NCBI GenBank assembly: GCA_027487515.1
Contig: JAIYDL010000018.1
Span: 124,001 to 188,000, forward strand
Direction: 5' to 3'
Source of the DNA: Pseudomonadota bacterium
GTDB lineage: Bacteria > Bdellovibrionota > Bacteriovoracia > Bacteriovoracales > Bacteriovoracaceae
Length of the DNA: 64,000 nucleotides
The translations under genes and the position numbers were made by a program. Positions 14,198-22,801 of the stretch are shown here, one piece after another; the stretch's first letter is position 1, and every line of letters begins with the position of its first letter. Below the pieces are notes generated by a model, which had not been told where the DNA came from, ran no database searches, and saw nothing but the letters and a program-made list of their open reading frames with translations.

Positions 14198-14902
14198 TTA
14201 AAACCTGAGCGTCACCGTCGTCATCCAGACGTGAGCGTTCCGGTCCCGAGTCGCTCCATGGACATAGTTATTCATGTAGCCCGACTCAACCATGTGCTGA
14301 GCTTTGTTGCCAAAGAAGAACGCGGGCCCGATGAAGGCGCGGTTCTGATCGAACCCGGCCTTGAGCACCGGCGCGTGACTTTCACGGCTGGGTCTGATCG
14401 AATTGGTGTTATAAAAGTACTCATCCCAAACCGCGATGGCCAAGGGAGAATCGTTGAATTTGTACTGCATCCGAAACTGATGCCGCACTCGGGTCGAGGC
14501 TTCGCCGTCGTAGCGGAACATCCGCTGCTCGAGGCGGGTGCGGTTCGTCCAGCGCCAGTTCCCGGCCTCGTGGGTGTGTAAGAGCTGAAGGAAAGGCCGA
14601 TCTTCGTGCTGGTTCTTCGCCGGAAACTTCGTATCTTTCCGGTCGTTCCAGGTCATGAACCCGTAGCCGGCCCAGGCCGAAAACCCGTGGCCAATCGTGC
14701 GACCGATGGCCCCGCGGTGGAGCGTGACTCCGTTGTACTTTGAGTAATCAAAAAACCGCGGTTGATACTCTGCGTACGCAGTCCAATTCTCATTCAGCTT
14801 AAAGAAGGCATTCGCATTGATCCATGTCTCTTCATCCGTGTAGGTCTCGGCCAGCACGCATGCCGAACTAAGTAAGAAAGCGAGCGCGATAAACTTTTTC
14901 AT
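14198..14902 (-). CDS. DUF2490 outer-membrane protein
   Basis: 234 residues: signal peptide (MKKFIALAFLLSSACVLA), then alternating amphipathic strands with Tyr/Trp belts, ending with F. The region RTRLEQRMFRYDGEASTRVR followed by HQFRMQYKF is the DUF2490 hallmark. Probably a small beta-barrel of unknown function in the outer membrane. It is convergent with the zincin gene and stands alone. Confidence 0.8.
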   Translation of the reverse strand: MKKFIALAFLLSSACVLAETYTDEETWINANAFFKLNENWTAYAEYQPRFFDYSKYNGVTLHRGAIGRTIGHGFSAWAGYGFMTWNDRKDTKFPAKNQHEDRPFLQLLHTHEAGNWRWTNRTRLEQRMFRYDGEASTRVRHQFRMQYKFNDSPLAIAVWDEYFYNTNSIRPSRESHAPVLKAGFDQNRAFIGPAFFFGNKAQHMVESGYMNNYVHGATRDRNAHVWMTTVTLRF

Positions 14903-15007
14903 CTTCGAGCCTTTGTGATGGAATTGAGCCTAGTTTATTCAGCGCGGGTAAGAGATCAACACCAACATCATTTATTATTGTTAATGCGCCCTACGGAGGG
15001 ACGAGCG

Positions 15008-15946
15008 TCAGAGATCGAGGCTCAGTGACTGGTGAATCTGACGCCGGCGCTTGTTGTAGGCCTTGGTCATCGAAATGTCCCGGTGTCCTACGAAGTCCGC
15101 GACGCGCTCGAGGGCGTGGCCTTTGTCGAGGAGCATCCCGATCACCGTCGAGCGCGCAGAGTGGATGGTGATGTTCCCGCGGACGCCGATGAGTCGAGCG
15201 TAGCGCTTGATGATGTAGTTTAGGGTTTTCGGATCGAGGGCCCGGTTCACGTTATTCTTTGTGGCCCGGAAGATGAAGTCCTCGGGCCCCATGGGGTACC
15301 CCGCAGCGTGGGCCCACCGGAGGTACGCACCCAGCGCCGCTTCGGCCTTGGGATTCAGAGGAGTCGCCATTTCACGAGATCCCTTCGCAAAGTAGCGGAG
15401 CACAGTGAACCCGCTGTCTTCGGCGAGGTTCTTGAACCGGAGGTGTGAAACTTCTCTGTGGCGCATGCCGGTGGTAAAAAAGAGTGTCAGGAGGGCCCGG
15501 TGGAGGAGGCCCGCCGGACGAGAGTCATCGACCGCGTCGAGGAGGCGCACCACTTCCTCATCGGAGAGGTCCTGCGTCTTGACCTCTTTGGGAATACTAA
15601 AGCGTTTCACTCTTCCCACCGGATTCTTTTCGACCAGCTCCTGATCCATCAGGTAGTCGTAGAAGGACCAGAGAGTCGCCAGAGTCCGGTTCACACTCCG
15701 AGGAGCGTGCGCGGTTCGGAGGAGGTCGTCTTTGAAGGCCACCACGTGAGCGTGCTCCACCTTGAGCTCGTGGAGCCCACGGAAGCGGTCTTCGAGAAAG
15801 CCTAAGAACTTCCGAAGGTCCCGGGTGTACGCGTCCCGGGTATGCGGGGAAGAGAAGTTGTGGATGAAACCGAAGTAAATCTTGTTCCTATCAAACGGCG
15901 CTGTCCGCGTAAGCTGAAAATCAGAGAACGAGCGCAGGTCACTCAA
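15008..15946 (-). CDS. Tyrosine recombinase (Xer/integrase family)
   Basis: 312 residues from a TTG at 15946, which overlaps the stop of the upstream gene (TTGA) and has GGGAGG seven bases before it; an ATG at 16000 would overlap the upstream gene by 58 bases. An N-terminal SAM-like core-binding domain is followed by the catalytic domain. R162 (TGMRHRE), K188 (FAKGSRE), H262 and R265 (HSAR), H288 (VGHRD) and Y297 (KAYNK) complete the active set. It is 2.2 kb outside the right att site, so it belongs to the host or another element, but it is a candidate to act on the phage att sites or on the dif-like 28-mer at 16664. Confidence 0.88.
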   Translation of the reverse strand: MSDLRSFSDFQLTRTAPFDRNKIYFGFIHNFSSPHTRDAYTRDLRKFLGFLEDRFRGLHELKVEHAHVVAFKDDLLRTAHAPRSVNRTLATLWSFYDYLMDQELVEKNPVGRVKRFSIPKEVKTQDLSDEEVVRLLDAVDDSRPAGLLHRALLTLFFTTGMRHREVSHLRFKNLAEDSGFTVLRYFAKGSREMATPLNPKAEAALGAYLRWAHAAGYPMGPEDFIFRATKNNVNRALDPKTLNYIIKRYARLIGVRGNITIHSARSTVIGMLLDKGHALERVADFVGHRDISMTKAYNKRRRQIHQSLSLDL

Positions 15947-16521
15947 AACACGACCTCCCGGTTGTTCTTCCAGTTGAGGCAAAAGGAAAGGATGGCCCAT
16001 TCTTCTCGCGGGAGAAGCTTGCTTAGCGCCTTCGGAGAGTAGTTCAGAATCTTCAGCAGCAGGTGGACCTGGTCCACCGCCTTGCCGATGGCTTCCCGCT
16101 CCCGGGGACTAAGAGAGAGTTTCTCGCCCTTGGTGACCCGGGCCCCGAACCCGGAGATCGTCTCCTGAACACTCCCGAGACTCTCCCGGAGAATTCGCAG
16201 CTGCCCGACGCTTCGTTTTTCGTGCTCAATGAAGCGCTCGATGATGAACCGGATCTTCCGTCCCCGGCCCCGGACCTTCGGGTCCCGAACCACCATGCGA
16301 TCGAGGAACTTCACAAACTGCGGGGCCAAACAAAGGGTAAAGTTTCGCGCCTTCTCTTCATCCGGAACGGAGGGACGGCCGGGTTTCTTCGGGGCCGGTT
16401 TCTGAACGTGAGTCTTCTCTCGAAGCCTCCCGGAGAACCGCTGGTCTCTGGACTCCGAAGGTTCGGCCTGGGCCGCCCCTGGGCGTTGTCGCAAAAGCCG
16501 ATCGAGGACGCTGTTACTCAT
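15943..16521 (-). CDS. Ribbon-helix-helix-like DNA-binding protein coupled to recombinase
   Basis: 192 residues. A disordered basic N-terminus contains KKPGRP (AT-hook-like). NFTLCLAPQFVKFLDRM and then RGRGRKIRFIIERFIEH (about residues 62-108) resemble a ribbon-helix-helix motif: a beta strand and two helices. The C-terminal part is helical. Its stop codon overlaps the start of the recombinase gene, so the two proteins are probably made in a fixed ratio and work together, as with an accessory DNA-bending or site-selection factor. No named family recognised. Confidence 0.6.
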   Translation of the reverse strand: MSNSVLDRLLRQRPGAAQAEPSESRDQRFSGRLREKTHVQKPAPKKPGRPSVPDEEKARNFTLCLAPQFVKFLDRMVVRDPKVRGRGRKIRFIIERFIEHEKRSVGQLRILRESLGSVQETISGFGARVTKGEKLSLSPREREAIGKAVDQVHLLLKILNYSPKALSKLLPREEWAILSFCLNWKNNREVVF

Positions 16522-16877
16522 GTGTTCCCTGCTGGAGTCATCTATTTCTGATCTTTCAACGATCGCACATTTTTTTTTATCCGAAAATCAATACGTTGTT
16601 CTTGGGATTTCACGAGTCGACCCCCAACCTAGTTTGAGAAAAGAAAAATTTATGCGCATCGCGCTCTCGCATAATTCCCCTTATGGGGCATTAATTAGAG
16701 GCTTTTAAACTGATCCAGTTCAATGGCTTTTACTGATCTAGTTTTTCCCCGAAAAGTCTCCACTCTTTAACCGTACCGCCCGGGTCAAGTAATGTGCAAC
16801 GGGAATTCCCCGCCACTGTCGAGCAGCAAAACAGGGAGAAGAATTCCCACGAACCGAGATTTATTGTGAGGAAGGTC
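16522..16877. other. Intergenic region upstream of the recombinase operon
   Basis: A+T-richer than the neighbouring genes and with no supported coding sequence. It holds the dif-like 28-mer at 16664-16691 and must contain the promoter of the leftward recombinase operon. Nothing else was recognised. Confidence 0.55.
16664..16691. repeat. dif-like 28-mer upstream of the recombinase operon
   Basis: Arm CTCTCGCATAA (16664-16674), spacer TTCCCC (16675-16680), arm TTATGGGGCAT (16681-16691). The inner CATAA and TTATG pentamers agree with canonical dif sites; the outer arms do not match well. CCCCTTATGGGG inside it is itself a small palindrome, so another function is possible. Confidence 0.4.
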
Positions 16878-18260
16878 CTACTTTTTCTTGAAGGTGATCT
16901 TGGTTTTCTCGAGGGCATCCATGATCTTCGTAAAATGTCCCCCGACGTAGAGTTTGCGGCAGCGCTTGTGCCACTCGGCCATGTCCCAGTTCGCGTTGGT
17001 CATGACCTCATCGGTGAGGTCGTGGGCCACGATGAAGAGTGCAGCGAGCGGAGGGATCTTGGTGAAGGACTTTCGAAATACACCTTCTCCATTGGGAAGT
17101 TCTTTCTGGAGGAAGAGCATCTGGGCGACATCTGGAGGTGCCGCCGAATCCTGGTTCGCAAGGGCCGCAGCGGCCTCGGGAGCAGAAAGGAAGGCCAACC
17201 GCTCATCCGGCGTGAGGTGATCCTTCACTCGCTCAAAGTCTCTCATGTTCTTGATGCGGACCAACCGTGGGAACTTAAACAACGGAGCATCGTGGAGGTA
17301 GGAGGCGTAGATGAACTTCTCCATGCTCGCGTCGGAGATCCAGTTCATCGACCGTGCCATGAAGGTGCAGACGACCGAGAGGACGTTGATGTGCTCCAGG
17401 ACATACTCATCCTCCCCGCGTACCACTTCGAGTTCCCGCAGGTACTTCGCGAGCGCAGGCCTCTGCTTCATCTTCAGCATCGTGGTCTTCACCTGCCCCT
17501 GGAGCTCCCGGTGAAAATCCGGGGAGAGAAGCTCCAGGTCGATCAATTCTTGGGAGGGTGAGCGCTGCGGGGGAGCGTCGATTTTTCCGAGCACTGCTTC
17601 TGGAATCAGAGAAAACATTTTCACTCCCACGCCGTAACCGAAGCCTCGCAGGTCGTGGGTCTGAAGCCGCCGGAACCAGACGACCTTTCCCAGGATCGGG
17701 ACCTGAAGGTCGGTGGAGTCAAGGCCCATCAGCTCGAGGATCTGGTTCGTACGAAAGAGATGGATGTTACTCTCCGAGACGTATAACCCGAGGCCCTTTT
17801 GCGACACGTCTTTGAGGATCACCTTGAGCGTCGAGAGCTGGCCCTCTTTCACCCCCGCGATGCTCGGTCGGATGAACGCCGCCTTCTCCCCCGGTGGAAA
17901 CTGCAGCCGCAGGCTCTCGCGGAATTCTCGCAGGTGCATCTCGGTCGGAACCGCGATCGAGAGCACATTCTTTTTCACCTGAAGAATCCGGCCTTTGAAG
18001 ATCGACTCTCGGAACGGGAGTTTGATGTAGGCCAGGGCACTCGGATCCACCTCGTGCCCATCGGAGAGGAAGGTGACTTTAATGTGCTTCCGGGCATCAT
18101 CGAGTTCGAAACTCTGGATGTTAAAGATCGTCCGATGGTCTGTGAAGGATTGCCACAGGAAGCAGTGCCCTTTCTCATGGCCCGCGACGAGGATGTCGAA
18201 GATCTCCCGAGGAGAACTCGTGATGCTATAGGAGTCGAGGATAAGCTTAAGGTTTTCCAT
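16878..18260 (-). CDS. PilZ domain protein with C-terminal HD-like domain
   Basis: 460 residues, no membrane segment. The N-terminal ~110 residues look like a YcgR-N-type beta domain. A PilZ-like barrel follows at ~145-225 (LKDVSQKGLGLYVSE, then VVWFRRL...GYGVGVKM). Residues ~260-430 are helical and include YASYLHD, as in HD-superfamily proteins, but not a full HD-GYP signature. Such proteins link cyclic-di-GMP to an output. The N-terminal arginine pair of classic PilZ is not obvious, so ligand binding is uncertain. Monocistronic. Confidence 0.65.
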   Translation of the reverse strand: MENLKLILDSYSITSSPREIFDILVAGHEKGHCFLWQSFTDHRTIFNIQSFELDDARKHIKVTFLSDGHEVDPSALAYIKLPFRESIFKGRILQVKKNVLSIAVPTEMHLREFRESLRLQFPPGEKAAFIRPSIAGVKEGQLSTLKVILKDVSQKGLGLYVSESNIHLFRTNQILELMGLDSTDLQVPILGKVVWFRRLQTHDLRGFGYGVGVKMFSLIPEAVLGKIDAPPQRSPSQELIDLELLSPDFHRELQGQVKTTMLKMKQRPALAKYLRELEVVRGEDEYVLEHINVLSVVCTFMARSMNWISDASMEKFIYASYLHDAPLFKFPRLVRIKNMRDFERVKDHLTPDERLAFLSAPEAAAALANQDSAAPPDVAQMLFLQKELPNGEGVFRKSFTKIPPLAALFIVAHDLTDEVMTNANWDMAEWHKRCRKLYVGGHFTKIMDALEKTKITFKKK

Positions 18261-18381
18261 GCCTAACCATTATAAGAGAAGTCTTAGGATCGGTTCCTAA
18301 AGATCGTGCCTTCGCTCAATGATTGAAAAAACAACGGACTACCTTCGTCAAGTTTCACGCCGAGGCGAGCATGCCTAGGCT

Positions 18382-18405
18382 AAGGGGGGAGAAAACGCCC
18401 CCCTT
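18382..18405 (-). terminator. Hairpin downstream of asd
   Basis: AAGGGGGG (18382-18389) pairs with CCCCCCTT (18398-18405). It lies 15 bases beyond the asd stop codon. The T run is very short, so termination strength is doubtful. Confidence 0.5.
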
Positions 18406-18419
18406 CCTGGGCAGTTGGT

Positions 18420-19517
18420 CTACGCGAGGGTCTGGAGGAGCACGCAGCGGAGGGGTTCCGCGGCTCCCCAAAGGAGCTGGTCCCCGAGGGTGAAAGCATT
18501 GAAGTACGTGTCCCCGAGGGTCATCTGACGAAGGCGCCCGATGGGAACAGAAAGTTTCCCGGAGACAGCCGCAGGGGTCAACTCCTTGAGGGTCTCTGCT
18601 TTCGTGTTGGCGACGAGTTTCACCCAAGGGTTCGCGTTACCCAAGAGCTCCTCCAGCGTTGAGAGGTGGGCCGATTTCTTGAGCTTGATCGTGAGACCCT
18701 GGGAGTGGCACCGAAGGGCCCCGACTCGAACGCAGGTGCCGTCGATTGGCACCGTGGTTTTGGTCTGTAGGATTTTGTTCGCTTCGACCTGGGCCTTCCA
18801 TTCTTCTTTGGACTGGCCCGAGGGCATTTCCGAGTCGATCCAGGGTAGCACGTTGAGCGCCAACGGGTGCCCGAAGTTCGTCTTCGGAAACTCGGAACTG
18901 CTCATCAGGGTTGTCATCTTTTTTTCAAGTTCGAGGGCCGACGCCGCAGGATTTGCCGCGAAGGTCGTTCCAACGGACTTCATCTGGTCAAGGAGCTCGA
19001 TCATGTTCTTGGCACCCGCACCGGATGCGGCCTGGTAAGTCATCGACGAGACCCATTCCACGAGGTTCTCTTTAAAGAGGCCATGGAGTGCGATGAGCAA
19101 GAGCGAGACGGTACAATTTCCCCCCACGAAGTTTTTCACTCCCCGGGCCATGGATTCTTGAATGAGGTTCCGGTTCACGGGGTCGAGGACGATGACGCTG
19201 TCATCTTTCATCCGGAGCGTTGAGGCCGCGTCGATCCAGACGCCCGACCAGCCCTGGGCCCGGAGTTGGGGGAAGATTTCACTGGTGTACTCGCCGCCTT
19301 GGCAGGACACGAGGATGTCCATCTTGGAGAGTTCTTTCAGCTCCATGGCCGGGAGGAGTTTCTCGAAGGCATTCTTCACCTTCGGGGCCGAGTCTCCAGA
19401 TTGAGACGTCGAGAAGAAGAACGATTCCATCCGTCCGAAGTCGTTCTCGTCGGTCATCCGTTCCATGAGCACGGATCCCACCATTCCCCGCCAACCAATA
19501 AACCCTACTCTTTTCAT
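18420..19517 (-). CDS. asd: Aspartate-semialdehyde dehydrogenase
   Basis: 365 residues, the usual length of the E. coli-type enzyme. The N-terminal NADP-binding motif is GFIGWRGMVGSVL; GGNCTVS near residue 136 holds the catalytic cysteine; the C-terminal part has the conserved GTCVRVGALRCHSQGLTIKL and LGDTYFNAF. It converts aspartyl phosphate to aspartate semialdehyde, the branch point for lysine, diaminopimelate, threonine and methionine. It is divergent from the lysine riboswitch-lysC operon, so the complete upper lysine branch is clustered. Confidence 0.96.
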   Translation of the reverse strand: MKRVGFIGWRGMVGSVLMERMTDENDFGRMESFFFSTSQSGDSAPKVKNAFEKLLPAMELKELSKMDILVSCQGGEYTSEIFPQLRAQGWSGVWIDAASTLRMKDDSVIVLDPVNRNLIQESMARGVKNFVGGNCTVSLLLIALHGLFKENLVEWVSSMTYQAASGAGAKNMIELLDQMKSVGTTFAANPAASALELEKKMTTLMSSSEFPKTNFGHPLALNVLPWIDSEMPSGQSKEEWKAQVEANKILQTKTTVPIDGTCVRVGALRCHSQGLTIKLKKSAHLSTLEELLGNANPWVKLVANTKAETLKELTPAAVSGKLSVPIGRLRQMTLGDTYFNAFTLGDQLLWGAAEPLRCVLLQTLA

Positions 19518-19591
19518 ACTGCGCCCTCTCCCTGTCGTTCTTGTTAACCGTCGCGCATCAAGGGTAGCTTGAAAAATTTTTAAAAGTAAAC

Positions 19592-19620
19592 TTGGAATTT
19601 TAGTTTTAATTGACTAAGAT
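19592..19620 (+). promoter_or_regulatory. Promoter of the lysine operon
   Basis: TTGGAA (19592-19597) and TAAGAT (19615-19620) are separated by 17 bases and lie directly upstream of the lysine riboswitch. Assigned from consensus similarity and position. Confidence 0.55.
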
Positions 19621-19629
19621 CGAGCTGTT

Positions 19630-19792
19630 GCCTAGAGAGGCGCGACCTTTAAGTCGGGTGTTGGAAGGGACTAAGAACCGTTTGACCAACACCTCAGGGA
19701 AAGATCGCCGAAGTGGATCCACTGAGCTTAGACTTTGGACCATTGGTTGTTGGGGCTTAATCCCCAAGACTGTCACCGAAAAATTTTCGGTG
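19630..19792 (+). ncRNA. Lysine riboswitch (L box)
   Basis: Conserved L-box elements occur in order: AGAGGCGCG near 19636, TTTAAGT near 19648, GGGAAAGATCGCCGAAGTGG at 19697-19716 and GACTGTCA at 19768-19775, with matching helices (for example GGTGTTGG with CCAACACC, and TTGGGG with CCCCAA). CACCGAAAA/TTTTCGGTG at 19774-19792 forms the expression-platform hairpin. It precedes the lysC-dapBAD-lysA operon and should repress it when lysine is plentiful. Confidence 0.88.
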
Positions 19793-19896
19793 GGGTGCTT
19801 TAGGTAGGTCAAAGATTATATACCTTTACCTATCTTCTACTCCCCTCTTCAGTCCTGTATTATAAACCGTTTACTCTTTATCTTGAGGTGGATCAG

Positions 19897-21249
19897 ATGA
19901 CTTGTTCTCTCGTTGTTTCTAAGTTCGGTGGAACCTCCATGGGAAACTTTGCATCCATGGAACGAAGTGCCAGGATCAGCATGGAACGAGGTGCAACGGT
20001 CGTCGTTGTCTCGGCCACTTCCGGCACTACTGACCGTCTGATCGAGATCGCCAAATCAGCTTCTTCGGGGAGACTTGAAGACTGCGAGAAGCTGGTCTTC
20101 GGCATCAAAGAGCGCCACCTGGGGATCCTCGCTGAGACCGGCAACAATCCTCAGAGTCAGACACAGCTCGAGAGTTACTTCACTGAGCTCGAGCTTTTAG
20201 TGCAGAACCTTGCCATCTTAAAAGAACTCACGCCCCGGGCCCATGACCACATCCTCTCTCTGGGAGAACGGATGTCATCCTTGATTTTCCGAGACGTCAT
20301 GGCGACCCTCCTTCCGGCCCGAAAGGTCACTTTGCTCGATGCCCGCACCGTGATTAAAACCGACTCAAACTTCGGCAAAGCAACCCCGCAGCTAGAGGTC
20401 ATCGAAAAAACCGCACGGGAGCGCATGGATCTCTCTGGAGAAACGGTCTACGTCACCCAGGGCTTCATCGGGTCGGACCTTCAAGGCAATACCACGATCC
20501 TGGGCCGCGGTGGCTCTGACTACTCCGCCGCCCTCTTCGCCGAGGCCATCTCGGCGCAGGTCCTCGAGATCTGGACCGACGTGGCCGGGGTCGCAACCAC
20601 TGATCCTCGCCTCGTCAAAGAGGCCAAGATCATCCCGGAACTGACGTACTCAGAGGCCGCGGAGATGGCCCAGTACGGGGCCAAGATCCTCCACCCTGCA
20701 ACCATCGCTCCGGCGGTTCGAAAGAACATCCCGGTGTTTGTGGGTTCGAGCTTTGAAAAGGATCTCCCGGGGACCTGGATCCGCACCTCGGTTGAGCACC
20801 GCCCATCGGTTCGGGCGATCACCAAGCGCAGTGCCCAGGCGCTGGTCACCATTACGACTCCGTCGATGTACAACGCTTACGGCTTCATGGGAGAGCTCTT
20901 CGACGTCTTCGGCCGTCACCGGGTCTCCGTTGACTGTGTGACAACCTCCGAGATCTCCGTGGCCGTCACCGTCGACAACGCCACCCTGGAGAACGAGCGC
21001 TTCATCCGGGACCTTGAGAAAGTGGGGAACATCCACATCGAGGCGGGCTACGCTCTGGTCTCTCTCATCGGCAATGAACTCACCCGAAAATCCGCCCTCG
21101 CGAAGGCGATCTTCACCACCATCGACGACGTGAATGTCCGGATGATGAGTCTGGGAGCATCGAGCTACAACTTTAACTTCCTCGTGAAAGAGGAAGATTC
21201 GAAGGCCGTGATCCAGAAGCTCCACCGGGCCCTGATCGAGGCCCTATGA
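19897..21249 (+). CDS. lysC: Aspartate kinase, lysine-sensitive type
   Basis: 450 residues from the ATG at 19897, preceded by GAGG at eight bases; a GTG at 19888 is less likely. KFGGTSMGN near the N-terminus is the kinase signature and GRGGSDYSAALFAEA is the aspartate/ATP site. The C-terminal ~150 residues hold two ACT domains, which bind the feedback inhibitor. It phosphorylates aspartate, the first step of the lysine pathway. It lies after the lysine riboswitch and overlaps dapB by four bases (ATGA), so the operon is controlled at RNA level and probably also by feedback. Confidence 0.96.
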   Translation: MTCSLVVSKFGGTSMGNFASMERSARISMERGATVVVVSATSGTTDRLIEIAKSASSGRLEDCEKLVFGIKERHLGILAETGNNPQSQTQLESYFTELELLVQNLAILKELTPRAHDHILSLGERMSSLIFRDVMATLLPARKVTLLDARTVIKTDSNFGKATPQLEVIEKTARERMDLSGETVYVTQGFIGSDLQGNTTILGRGGSDYSAALFAEAISAQVLEIWTDVAGVATTDPRLVKEAKIIPELTYSEAAEMAQYGAKILHPATIAPAVRKNIPVFVGSSFEKDLPGTWIRTSVEHRPSVRAITKRSAQALVTITTPSMYNAYGFMGELFDVFGRHRVSVDCVTTSEISVAVTVDNATLENERFIRDLEKVGNIHIEAGYALVSLIGNELTRKSALAKAIFTTIDDVNVRMMSLGASSYNFNFLVKEEDSKAVIQKLHRALIEAL

Positions 21250-21908
21250 AGATCGCACTCCTGGGGAAGGGGAAAACGGGCTCCAAGGTCCTCGAGGTCG
21301 CAACCGACGTTACGGTGTTCGACTCCACTCACCGACCCACGGCCCAAGGGCTCCGGGGCTTTGATGTCATCATCTCTTTTCTCCCTGGCGACGCGTTCCG
21401 AGAGCTCATCCCGATGCTCGTCGAGGCGTCGCGACCGGTGGTCACCGGTTCAACGGGCTTTGCCTGGCCCGAGAACTTCGACCACACACTCCGGGAGAAA
21501 AATCTCGCCTGGATTTTTGCGACGAACTTCTCTCTCGGCGTCGTCGTCCTGAAGCAGCTGATCGAAAAACTCCACCAGGTCGAGCACCTCTTCACCGAGA
21601 AAACGTTCTCTATCCACGAGGTTCACCACACGAAAAAGCTCGACGCTCCTTCGGGGACGGCACTTTCGATGAAGGAGTGGCTCGGCTCTCCCTGCGAGAT
21701 CACCTCGGAGCGCACCGGAGACGTCGTCGGTCTGCACACTCTCACCCTCGAAACTCCGGGGGAGATTCTGCGCCTCGAGCACGACGCTAAAGACCGCCGC
21801 CTCTTCGCCGAAGGCGCCGTTTGGTCGGCGAAATTTCTTTACCAAAACCAACTACCGCCGGGACTTCACGCCTTCCAGAAAGTCGTCGAACGTCACCTGG
21901 CCCTTTAA
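21246..21908 (+). CDS. dapB: 4-hydroxy-tetrahydrodipicolinate reductase, short form
   Basis: 220 residues, shorter than the usual ~270. LLGKGKTGSKVLE is the Rossmann start; the segment between it and ISFLPGDAF is shortened. VTGSTGF and ATNFSLGVVVLKQL follow. The signature HEVHHTKKLDAPSGTALSM holds the catalytic His and Lys. It reduces the DapA product with NAD(P)H. Its start overlaps the end of lysC and dapA begins 12 bases after it. Confidence 0.92.
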   Translation: MKIALLGKGKTGSKVLEVATDVTVFDSTHRPTAQGLRGFDVIISFLPGDAFRELIPMLVEASRPVVTGSTGFAWPENFDHTLREKNLAWIFATNFSLGVVVLKQLIEKLHQVEHLFTEKTFSIHEVHHTKKLDAPSGTALSMKEWLGSPCEITSERTGDVVGLHTLTLETPGEILRLEHDAKDRRLFAEGAVWSAKFLYQNQLPPGLHAFQKVVERHLAL

Positions 21909-21919
21909 GGAGATCACCC

Positions 21920-22801
21920 ATGAACATTTCAAGTTTCGCGCTCTGGACGGCCGTCGTCACACCGTTCCTCGAGAGCGGCCTCGTTGACTTCGAATCCCTG
22001 ACCCGGCTCGTGCAGCAACAAGTCGAGGCCGGCAACGGTCTCCTGATCCTCGGCTCAACGGCCGAGGCCCTGAACCTCAACCTCGAGACTCGAAAGGCCA
22101 TCATCGAGCACGTCGTCACCATGAAGCCGCAGTCGCCGATCATGGTGGGCGTCGGCGGAAACCTCCTCGAAGAGCAGAAGGAATGGATGACCTACCTCGC
22201 TGCACTCCCGGTCCACGCCTACCTCCTCGTGACTCCGCACTACGCCAAGCCTGGAAGCCGTGGCCAGTTCGAGTGGTTTAAGGCCCTCATGGATCACTCC
22301 AAACGACCGTGCATGCTCTACAACGTCCCGGGCCGAACCGGTGTGGCCATGTCCGTCGATGCGGTCTCCCGACTCAACGGTCACCGCAATTTCTGGGCCA
22401 TCAAAGAAGCTTCAGGGTCAGTGGAAAAATTTAAAGAGTACCTCCAGGCGGCCGGCGGAAAGGCCGTCTACTGCGGTGACGATGCGCTCATGCCAGACTT
22501 CGCGCACGCAGGCTCCGCTGGTCTTGTGTCCGTGGCCTCAAACGCCTGGCCCAAGGAAACTCACCTCTACGTCGAGCAGTGTCTCCGGAAGACCTTCGAT
22601 GCCAAGGAGCTCTGGACCTCGGCCTCAAACTCTCTCTTCGTTTGCTCCAACCCGGTTCCCGTCAAGCGGCTCCTCTTCGAGCGGGGAGTGATCCGATCGG
22701 CGAAGATGGCCCCGCCCCTTTCCCACGAAGACATGACTTCGGCCGATCCGGTGCTAAAGGCCCACGACGCTGTGACCGCTTGGTACAAGAAGGTGATGTA
22801 A
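21920..22801 (+). CDS. dapA: 4-hydroxy-tetrahydrodipicolinate synthase
   Basis: 293 residues from the ATG at 21920 with AAGGAG seven bases upstream. ALWTAVVTPF at the start and GSTAEALNL (typical GTTGE/S) show the DHDPS family; YNVPGRTGVAMS holds the Tyr near 134 and WAIKEASGS the Schiff-base Lys. It condenses pyruvate with aspartate semialdehyde. The GTTGES motif reads GSTAEA here, a variation. The stop codon overlaps the dapD start (TAATG). Confidence 0.94.
   Translation: MNISSFALWTAVVTPFLESGLVDFESLTRLVQQQVEAGNGLLILGSTAEALNLNLETRKAIIEHVVTMKPQSPIMVGVGGNLLEEQKEWMTYLAALPVHAYLLVTPHYAKPGSRGQFEWFKALMDHSKRPCMLYNVPGRTGVAMSVDAVSRLNGHRNFWAIKEASGSVEKFKEYLQAAGGKAVYCGDDALMPDFAHAGSAGLVSVASNAWPKETHLYVEQCLRKTFDAKELWTSASNSLFVCSNPVPVKRLLFERGVIRSAKMAPPLSHEDMTSADPVLKAHDAVTAWYKKVM

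Noticed and set aside
14940..15000. A second canonical dif-like stretch (TTATTG...TTAATGCGCC)
   Set aside because: Arms and spacer cannot be aligned to 11-6-11 without an insertion; considered chance A+T-rich similarity.
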